Source of the DNA: Gemmatimonadota bacterium | GTDB lineage: Bacteria; GCA-2686955 | NCBI GenBank assembly: GCA_002686955.1 | Contig: NYZA01000091.1 | Location: 1 to 7,336, forward strand | Length of the DNA: 7,336 bases | Reading direction: 5' to 3' | In this document: one piece after another, positions 1-6,100 of the stretch | Position numbering within the stretch: position 1 is the stretch's first letter | Layout of the letters: each line of letters begins with the position of its first letter | Notes under the pieces: model-generated | The model's database searches: none | Told to the model about the DNA's origin: nothing | The model's input: only the letters and a program-made list of their open reading frames with translations | Position numbers and translations under genes: made by a program

Positions 1-607
1 GAATCGGATCGGCGAAAACCCCCACCGTCTCCTTGAGGAGCATCGGCTCGAATGCACCGGTGAGATCGATGTCATTCTCCGCGGGCACGACCACGTCGGT
101 CACCGTGCCGTCCTCGTCCACCCGCCGCACATCGGTGTCCGAGGTGCGCACCTCGTACCCCTTCAGCACCGAAGTGCTCAGACTGGCCCGGGCGAAGGGG
201 CCGAACCAATCGGGCGATGTCATGTGGTAGAGGTAGGTGGTCTGCAAGTCGAGCTGGTCGACCGATTTGACGAATCGATCCAGCGCGGGGCTCTTGCTTT
301 GGGTGTGCTGCAGCTTCAGCTCATTTTCCCACTCTTGCGCACCCTGCACCAGATCGGCGTTGCCGCTCAAGACGACGCCGAACTGCACGGTCGAGCCATC
401 GGGCGCGCCGACCACGTGGTCTGAGTGGTTGAAAGAGCCGGTGAAGCCCAATTCCAGGCCTCGGCTCCAGCCATCCACGAGCTCCTCTGATGCCTTTGCT
501 TTGGTGACCAGGGCATCGTCGACCACATCTTGGGCCGGGGCGCCCCCCATCGCGATCAACGTCAGGGCCGCGGATGCGAGTCCGGCCGGGAGTCGATGAA
601 CATGCAT
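1..607 (-). CDS. Outer-membrane beta-barrel protein, DUF3078-like (3' end missing)
   Basis: This reading frame is open from 607 to the left edge of the window, giving about 202 residues; the C-terminal part lies outside. I chose the ATG at 607 because an AGGAG sits 7 nt upstream of it; the in-frame ATG at 613 is only 1 nt from that AGGAG. The N-terminus (MHVHRLPAGLASAALTLIAM, then GGAPAQ) is a signal peptide with likely cleavage after APAQ. The mature part has alternating hydrophobic/polar stretches typical of beta-barrel strands: WSRGLELGFTGSFNHSD, then ENELKLQHTQSKSP, then a KSVDQLDLQTTYLYHM segment and a WFGPFARASLSTSVLKGYE segment. The order (strand, K-[ST]-x-D-x-L-x-L-x-[TS]-x-Y, aromatic, then GY) resembles DUF3078-type outer-membrane proteins; DUF481/YdiY-like barrels are the main alternative. 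The role is unknown, probably an outer-membrane protein. It is transcribed in the same direction as the zinc-ribbon and EIIA genes but behind a 183-bp gap, so it may have its own promoter. Confidence 0.8.
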   Translation of the reverse strand, partial: MHVHRLPAGLASAALTLIAMGGAPAQDVVDDALVTKAKASEELVDGWSRGLELGFTGSFNHSDHVVGAPDGSTVQFGVVLSGNADLVQGAQEWENELKLQHTQSKSPALDRFVKSVDQLDLQTTYLYHMTSPDWFGPFARASLSTSVLKGYEVRTSDTDVRRVDEDGTVTDVVVPAENDIDLTGAFEPMLLKETVGVFADPI

Positions 608-617
608 TCCCATGCTC

Positions 618-665
618 CTAATCCTTTGTTGGCTTCTGGATTGCGCCATCCAGGTGAACGTCCAT
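618..665 (-). CDS. Possible 15-codon upstream ORF (leader peptide)
   Basis: On the minus strand an ATG at 665 opens a frame encoding MDVHLDGAIQKPTKD and stops at TAG (618-620). It is preceded by a strong GAGGAG (672-677) at 6 nt, a better ribosome-binding site than many real genes here have. Its stop codon is embedded in the Shine-Dalgarno sequence (TAGGAG) of the downstream barrel gene, and the stop lies 10 nt before that gene's ATG at 607. This geometry suits translational coupling or a regulatory leader. The peptide has no run of one amino acid that would point to classical attenuation. It could also be chance; conservation of the frame in relatives would decide. Confidence 0.35.
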   Translation of the reverse strand: MDVHLDGAIQKPTKD

Positions 666-731
666 ATGGGACTCCTCGGGAAGAGCAGCGGGTTGTTCGA
701 GGGCCGGGGACAGTAACTACCTCGATGGCGC

Positions 732-767
732 GGGGCAACAACATTGCGCCTGCCCCCAAACCGGGGC
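732..767 (-). other. Overlapping hairpin arms in the gap before the barrel gene
   Basis: The minus-strand transcript reads GCCCC (767-763), GGGGCA (756-751) and TGCCCC (737-732) in that order. The middle arm can pair with either outer arm: 5 bp with a 6-nt loop, or 6 bp with a 13-nt loop. The two hairpins are mutually exclusive. Neither is followed by a T-tract, so neither is a standard intrinsic terminator. The element lies just after the zinc-ribbon stop codon and about 55-90 nt before the upstream ORF's Shine-Dalgarno. It may be a processing or attenuation structure, or just a product of GC-rich sequence. Confidence 0.25.
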
Positions 768-790
768 GAACAGGGAGCTTTCGAGCGTCT

Positions 791-1135
791 TCAGGTGAGC
801 CAGTACAAGAAGCGCCCGCAGTTCTCGCAATTGATCAGGCTCTCGTTCCCCGCGTGGGCGGCCGCGCGGCCGGTCGGCAGTGCCGTGAAGCAGCCGTGGC
901 AGATGCCGCGGGTCACAGGAACCACGGGACGCCCGTAGCGCTCCCGGAGCTTTTCGTAGTGGCGGAGCGTGGGCTGATCGATCTCGGCCGACACTTCCTC
1001 ACGATTGGCCCAGAGCTCGACCATATCGGGAGCGGCGAAACCGAGCTCGGCCTCCTGCTCCCCCGCCTCCTCTATTTCGGCGATCATTAGGTCGAGGTCG
1101 TGAAGCGTGATCAGAAGCTCCAGGCGCTGGTGCAT
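791..1135 (-). CDS. Compact C4-type zinc-ribbon protein (zf-RING_7/DUF164-like)
   Basis: A 114-residue protein. Residues 59-111 match the C-terminal zinc ribbon of the DUF164/zf-RING_7 family: Y60-EKLRERYG, VVPV, then CHGCF (C79, C82), 20 residues, and CENCGRFLY (C103, C106). All four zinc-binding cysteines are present. Family members usually have about 230-250 residues with a long N-terminal coiled coil; here only a short helical start (LLITLHDLDLMIAEIEEA) and about 20 acidic residues (EEVSAEIDQPTLRHYEK region) remain, so the coiled coil is much reduced. Function is uncertain; relatives are linked to nucleic-acid or ribosome-associated roles, which I cannot confirm here. The ATG at 1135 lies 27 bp after the EIIA stop codon, behind an AAAAGGGG, so the two genes are probably co-transcribed. 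Confidence 0.85.
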   Translation of the reverse strand: MHQRLELLITLHDLDLMIAEIEEAGEQEAELGFAAPDMVELWANREEVSAEIDQPTLRHYEKLRERYGRPVVPVTRGICHGCFTALPTGRAAAHAGNESLINCENCGRFLYWLT

Positions 1136-1162
1136 GATCCCCTTTTCGTGCGGAGGCTCTTC

Positions 1163-1615
1163 CTACCCCTCGATTCGGGCCATCAGTTCCCGAAAGGCCG
1201 AGGCCGACTCCGCGGTCTGCAGAGCTTCCCGGTTCTCGGGGTCCTTGAGGAACTGCGCGATCCTCCCGAGCGTGGGAAGGTAGATATTCGAGATCTCTTG
1301 CGGGGGAGCGACGATCAGGAAGAAGAGGTGGACCGGCTTTCCGTCCATCGCGTTGAATTCGATCCCCCCCGTCGATCGCCCAACCGCCACCATGAGTCGG
1401 CTGATGACCAGTGAGCGCCCGTGGGGAATGGCGACACCCCGCCCCATGCCGGTCGATCCCATATGCTCCCGCTTCTTGAGCATGCGCAGGACCACCGCGG
1501 CGTTCTTCTCATCGAGCTCGAGCCTCTCGACGAGCTCACCGAGAACTTCGTCTTTTGTCGTAGCCTGGAGGTCCAGATTGATGGACTCTTCAGCAAGGAA
1601 ATCAACGACCTTCAC
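1163..1615 (-). CDS. PTS EIIA protein, fructose/nitrogen type (PtsN-like)
   Basis: A 150-residue stand-alone EIIA domain of the mannitol/fructose/Ntr family. The diagnostic phosphorylation site GRGVAIPHGR carries the active histidine at residue 65. It is followed by the usual central core (GGIEFNAMDGKPVHLFFLIVAPP) and the C-terminal helix set (YLPTLGRIAQFLKDPENREAL). The length is close to E. coli PtsN (163 residues). No EIIB or EIIC domain is attached and none is encoded nearby, which favours a regulatory role in a phosphorelay from EI/HPr over sugar transport. The start codon is GTG at 1615 with GAGGG 6 nt upstream; no better in-frame start is visible. It heads the minus-strand unit with the zinc-ribbon gene. 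A plausible sigma-70-like promoter lies about 107 bp upstream of the start. Its divergent neighbour is a sigma-54 activator, notable because ptsN often accompanies rpoN in other bacteria; the functional link here is inference. Confidence 0.92.
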   Translation of the reverse strand: MKVVDFLAEESINLDLQATTKDEVLGELVERLELDEKNAAVVLRMLKKREHMGSTGMGRGVAIPHGRSLVISRLMVAVGRSTGGIEFNAMDGKPVHLFFLIVAPPQEISNIYLPTLGRIAQFLKDPENREALQTAESASAFRELMARIEG

Positions 1616-1637
1616 CGAAAACCCTCACAAGATCCGA

Positions 1638-1651
1638 GGTGCCGCGGTTGC
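1638..1651 (+). promoter_or_regulatory. Weak sigma-54-like (-24/-12) site towards the regulator gene
   Basis: The plus strand carries GG (1638-1639), exactly 10 bases, then GC (1650-1651) within TTGC, the invariant spacing of a sigma-54 promoter. The -12 half (GGTTGC) is good; the -24 half reads AGGTGC rather than TGGCAC. A start here would give a leader of about 140 nt before 1803. GC-rich DNA produces such matches by chance, so this is only a candidate. Confidence 0.22.
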
Positions 1652-1698
1652 GCTACATTCCAGCCCGACACAATGCGGCGCCTCGATGCAGGGCGATC

Positions 1699-1735
1699 GC
1701 GCTTGATCAGGCAACCCCTCATATCTATCAAGCGC
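1699..1735. repeat. 9-bp perfect inverted repeat, candidate operator
   Basis: GCGCTTGAT (1699-1707) and ATCAAGCGC (1727-1735) are perfect inverted copies separated by 19 bp. A third, imperfect half-site, GTCAAGC, lies at 1746-1752 over the -35 box of the EIIA promoter. The right arm lies in the -10/-35 spacer and the left arm just past the expected transcription start of the minus-strand promoter. This placement fits a regulator-binding site controlling the divergent pair; alternatively it folds as an RNA hairpin. Confidence 0.4.
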
Positions 1736-1750
1736 CGCATGCGCGGTCAA
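1722..1750 (-). promoter_or_regulatory. Candidate sigma-70-type promoter for the EIIA/zinc-ribbon unit
   Basis: On the minus strand TTGACC (1750-1745), a 17-nt spacer, and TAGATA (1727-1722) give a good -35 and an acceptable -10 with ideal spacing. Transcription would start near 1715, leaving a leader of about 100 nt before the GTG at 1615. The promoter is overlapped by the inverted-repeat arms described separately. Confidence 0.4.
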
Positions 1751-1770
1751 GCAGAGGATCTCGATACGCC

Positions 1771-1776
1771 CATAAT
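1771..1776 (+). promoter_or_regulatory. Candidate -10 box for the regulator operon
   Basis: CATAAT differs from the consensus TATAAT at one base and lies 26 bp before the ATG at 1803. No convincing -35 is found 16-18 bp upstream. AAAGG at 1788-1792, 10 nt before the ATG, is the only visible Shine-Dalgarno-like sequence. Confidence 0.25.
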
Positions 1777-1802
1777 TCACTGCGGCGAAAGGCTCCACAT
1801 CC

Positions 1803-3182
1803 ATGTCCACCGTCTTGATCATCGATGACGATGCGGCGATCCGCCAAGCCGTCTCCACTATCCTCGGATATGACGCACACCGAATCGTCGAGGCCGAGGA
1901 CGGGATTCGAGGGCTCCAGGCCTTCGACATCGAGAAGCCGGATGTCGTGCTGCTCGATGTCAAGATGCCCGGCTTGGATGGTCTCGAGGTGCTGCGAATG
2001 ATCCGTGAGGATCGCGGCGCGTCCACTCCGGTGATCATGTTCACGGGCCACGGGGACTTCCAGACGGCCGCCGAGGCCGGGCGCTGGGGGATCTTCGATT
2101 TCATCGAGAAGCCGGGCGAAGCGGAAGTGATCCGCAACCGGATCCGCAACGCCCTTCGCCAGGTTTCGCTGGAGCGCGAGAACAGCACGCTCCGAGAGCA
2201 GTTCTCGATAGACGGCGACCTGATCGGCGATTCGCCGGCGATGAGGGCGGTCAAGCAGACGATCGAGAGAGTGGCGAAGACCCAGGCGCGCGTCCTGATC
2301 TGCGGGGAGAGCGGCACGGGAAAGGAGCTCGTGGCCCGTGCGATCCACAGAAGCTCTCCGCGCTCGGCCGCACCCCTGATCAAGGTGAACTGCGCGGCGA
2401 TTCCCGACGAGCTGATCGAATCGGAGCTCTTTGGTCACGAGAAAGGCAGCTTCACCGGCGCTCACGCCAAGAAGATCGGCAAGTTCGAGGCGGCCGATGG
2501 CGGCACGCTCTTCCTCGACGAGATCGGCGACATGCCCCTGGCTGCCCAGGCAAAGGTCCTGAGGGTTCTGCAAGAGGACGAAGTCGAGCGGGTTGGAGGA
2601 AATAAGACGATTCGGGTCGACGTGCGGGTCGTCGCCGCGACCAACAAAGCCCTCGGGGAAGAGATCTCGGAGGGACGCTTTCGGGAGGACCTCTTCTACC
2701 GGCTCAATGTTGTTCCGATCGATCTCCCTCCTCTCCGCGAACGGGGCGACGACATCGATCAGATCGCGCTGAGCATGTTGAGCGAAACCTGTCAGAAGAA
2801 CGGCCTGGCTTCGAAGGTTTTCACGCCGGACGCTTTGGCGGCGCTGCGGAAACGCTCATGGCAGGGGAATGTGCGCGAGCTCCACAATCTCGTCGAGCGG
2901 GTCGCCATTCTCAGTCCGGGCGACGAGATCGGCGCCGTTGATTTGCCCTCACAGGCCAATCGATCTCTCGCCGGCGGGCTGAGAGATCTGATAGCCGCGA
3001 CTCCGACCCTCTCGGAGTTCAAGGATCTCGCCGAGCGCGCCTATCTCGAATCGAAGCTGGCAGAGCACGGTTGGAATATCGCCCAAACCGCCAAGGCGAT
3101 CGAGGTTCAACGCTCGAACATATACAAGAAGATGGAGCGCCACGGTCTGACCAACCCGAACCGCGCGGCGAACGAGATCTAG
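1803..3182 (+). CDS. Sigma-54-dependent response regulator, NtrC/NtrX family
   Basis: A 459-residue activator with the classical three domains. The receiver (about 1-120) has the acidic pocket D8-D10, phospho-acceptor D52 in LLDVKMPG, T81 and K103. The AAA+ domain (about 138-380) has Walker A GESGTGKE (168-175), the sigma-54 contact loop GSFTGA (215-220; Ser replaces the more common Ala in GAFTGA), Walker B GGTLFLDE (233-240), arginine-finger region FREDLFYR (293-300) and the sensor II segment WQGNVREL (353-360). A Fis-type helix-turn-helix closes the protein (about 424-448, NIAQTAKAIEVQRSNIYKKM). All motifs needed for phosphorylation-controlled, ATP-driven opening of sigma-54 promoters are intact. 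It resembles NtrX-type regulators, but no histidine kinase lies in the window, so a specific symbol is not justified. It stops 2 bp before the next gene's ATG, implying one operon with the secreted protein and PorV-like gene, whose expression it may control. Confidence 0.95.
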   Translation: MSTVLIIDDDAAIRQAVSTILGYDAHRIVEAEDGIRGLQAFDIEKPDVVLLDVKMPGLDGLEVLRMIREDRGASTPVIMFTGHGDFQTAAEAGRWGIFDFIEKPGEAEVIRNRIRNALRQVSLERENSTLREQFSIDGDLIGDSPAMRAVKQTIERVAKTQARVLICGESGTGKELVARAIHRSSPRSAAPLIKVNCAAIPDELIESELFGHEKGSFTGAHAKKIGKFEAADGGTLFLDEIGDMPLAAQAKVLRVLQEDEVERVGGNKTIRVDVRVVAATNKALGEEISEGRFREDLFYRLNVVPIDLPPLRERGDDIDQIALSMLSETCQKNGLASKVFTPDALAALRKRSWQGNVRELHNLVERVAILSPGDEIGAVDLPSQANRSLAGGLRDLIAATPTLSEFKDLAERAYLESKLAEHGWNIAQTAKAIEVQRSNIYKKMERHGLTNPNRAANEI

Positions 3183-3184
3183 CG

Positions 3185-6100
3185 ATGCGCCGATTCGCGG
3201 CGGCCCTCGTGGCCATTCTCAGCCCCGGAGCGCTCGCCTCCGGTCTCGTCCCCCCGGCTCGCCCCTCGCTCCCCCCCGCCCCCGTGCTGCGGGCGCAGGC
3301 GCAGGGGCGAGTGGTCTCCCCCCGGCCGATCCGCTCCCTCTCGTCTCGATCCGTCTCACCATCAGCCACCGCGGGCTCAGGTGCTCTTTACATCGCTCTT
3401 CTCGTAGAGTTCGAATCCGACGCGAGCCCGTCCACCACAGGCGATGGCACCTTCCAGGCCGCTCCAACCTGGCCCGACTCCCTTCCCCACGATCCGCCGT
3501 TCTTTCGCCGCCAACTCGATCATCTCGAAGCCTACTGGGGGCAGGCTTCGGGAGGCCGCGCGGGATTCCATGTCGATCTTCACGGCGCCGTCCTCCGGAT
3601 GCCCGCGTCGATGGCCCGCTACGGCGCTGATGACGAGTCGACCCGGCGGGCGGCGGAGCTGCTCCGCGATTCGATCGAGGCGGCCGATCCGGGCGTCGAC
3701 TTCTCATCCTACGCGGGCGTCATCGTGATCCACGCCGGCGCCGGCCAGGAATCGGATCTTCTTCTCGACTCGAGCGACGACATCTGGTCCTCCTACATCT
3801 CCGCGGGCGATCTCGACGAGGAGCTCGGCCTGCCCGACGGAATCGCCACCGGCGACGGCGTCTTCTTCACCGAGGGCGTCATCGTCCCTGAGACCGAGAT
3901 CCAGGACCTCCCCGAGCAGGATCCCCCCCCGCCCGAGAGCAACCTGGCGATCCTCGGCGTCCTCGCCTTCGAAACCGCCCACTTCTTCGGACTGCCCGAC
4001 CTCTTCGACACGGGACCGGCGCCCCAAGACAGTTGGGGCATCGGCGCATGGGGAATCATGGGCTTGGGCGCCTGGAACGCGAACGGTTACGTGCCGCCCC
4101 ATCCCTGCGCCTGGAGCAAGCTGCGTCTCGGCTGGGTCGATCCGATCGAGCCGGCGTCGGGAGACACCTTGGAATTGACCGCAATCGAAGTCGGGGAGCG
4201 CGTCTTGCGGGTCGAATCCACCCCAACCGAGGCGTTCCTGGCCGCGTATCGACTCGGGGACGAGAACGGAAACGGTTGTTTCGACTTCACCGATCCCGAA
4301 GGCGACGGGCATTTCGATTACTACAACCCGGCATCCGGCGACAGCTACGTGGGTGCGGAGCTGGATTACTACCTCCCGACCGGCCCCGGCACCCCCTGCG
4401 AAGGGTCGAGCGACGGTGTGCTGATCTGGCATATCGACGAGCGAATAGTCGAGGAGCGGAGCCCTCTCGACATCAATCTGGTGAACGCGGACGCGGACCG
4501 AAAAGGGGTCGATCTCGAGGAGGCGGGCGGCATACAGAATCTCGATCTCTTTCCCGGTTCTTGGGGGGACTCGGCCGATTTCTGGGCTGCCGGCACGGTT
4601 TTCGGTCCCGAGACGCAGCCGAACAGCGCCACCAACTCCGAGGCCCGCACCGGTTGGTCGGTCGAAGTCGTCGGGATCGATTCAGGCTCGGCGACCGCTT
4701 CGATCCTCGCCACCATCGACCAGGCGCAGCGGGGCTGGCCGATCGAGATCGGTGAGCCGACCACGGGCGACGTCCTCGTCGCCGATTTCGACGGCGACGG
4801 GGCGTCGGAGGTGGTGGTCGTCGGTGAGAGCGGATCCGCCTATCTGATCTGGGGAGGGGGAGCGGGAAGCGCGCCGATCCCCTTCGGGCCCAGCGGGACG
4901 GGGACGGCCGGCATCGCGGCGGGCGATTTCGACGGCGACGAGGCTCCCGATCTCGTGCTCTTGACCGCAGGCGGTGAGGCCCACGCCTACAAGTTCGCCG
5001 ATGGAATCGGCGGCCGCCTTCCCGCGGTCGCGCCGATGCCCGGCTCTTGGGGCGAGGCACTGGGAGAGGCGTTTCGCCAGGGGCCCGTGATCGCGGATGT
5101 CGATGGAAATGGGCTGCCCGAAGTAGTGGTTCTGCCCCTTCCGAACGCGGAGTACCCGGATGCCCAGCTCGCGGTTTTGAGTGGTTCCGGGACACTGCTC
5201 GCCCTTCGCGCCTTGGGCGCTGCCGTCTACGCTCCGATCACCGTCACCGGCGAGGGTTCGATCGCTCTCGCCCTCTCGGACCGGGTGCTCACCTATCGCT
5301 GGAGCGGCTCCGTCCTCGAACCGAGCCCCCCCCGAACGATCACCGGCTCCGTGCAGTCCCGGCTACTGGCCATCGACATGGACACCGACGGAATGGACGA
5401 GCTTTTGGTCATGGAGGACGAGGGCGCCGCCCACCTTCTCGACATCCGTCTCTTCGATCTGCCCGGGTGGCCGGTCGCGGCGGGAGCGCGTCTGTCCGGC
5501 GGGGCGGCCGTGGCCCTTCTCGGCGATGACGGACGCCTCGACATCCTGGCCACCACCAGTGACCCCACAGAGCTCCGCCGATGGGACCGTAGCGGCGATG
5601 GGGTGTTGGATTGGCACAACCCGCGCCTCACGGAGAGCGGGAACGACGTAATTGCGGTCACCGCCGGAACTCTTGTCGCCGATCTGGATGGGGACGGCTC
5701 CGCGGAAGCAATCGTGGCTCTGCCCACCGGGACGATCCGCGGGGTTGCTCCGGGGCCCTCCGGTGTTGGCTCCGATTCTCCAGCCGGATTCCCACTACAG
5801 CAGGCGGGCACGGTGTCCTACACGCCGGCCATCGCCGATCTCGACGGTGACGGCGATCTCGAGCTGATCGTCGCCGAAGACGATGGACGGGTCATGGCCT
5901 GGGACTTTCCCGGGAGTGGAGCTGCCCACTGGCCACAGGCAGGGGGCGGCGCGGCGAGAACCGGCCGCTATCCGGGCCCCTTTCCCGATCCCGGCGAGCC
6001 GTCCGAAGCCTTGCTGGAGCTTGCTTTCGTCTACCCGAATCCCGCGCGGGGACATGCGCGCCTTCACTATCGGCTGGGGGACGCGGTCGATCGGCTAGAG

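Noticed and set aside
752-767. GCCCC/GGGGC hairpin as the intrinsic terminator of the EIIA/zinc-ribbon unit
   Set aside because: It has no T-tract on the transcribed strand and can pair alternatively, so it does not meet the usual terminator pattern.
1625-2573. Long minus-strand frames (252 and 281 aa) opposite the regulator
   Set aside because: They mirror the strongly supported regulator gene, have low-complexity Arg/Ser/Ala-rich composition and match no family; high GC content produces such antisense frames.
3071-3184. An in-frame upstream start (ATG 3071) for the secreted protein
   Set aside because: It would overlap the regulator's conserved helix-turn-helix and place 38 charged residues before a clear signal peptide; ATG 3185 fits export and operon spacing.
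3923-3930. C8 tract (another at 5326-5333) as phase-variation switch
   Set aside because: Both fall in Pro-coding stretches of a GC-rich gene and the frame is intact; without population data there is no evidence of length variation.
4473-5195. Arg/Pro-rich 240-aa minus-strand frame
   Set aside because: It is a compositional shadow of the FG-GAP coding region with no ribosome-binding site or recognisable motif.
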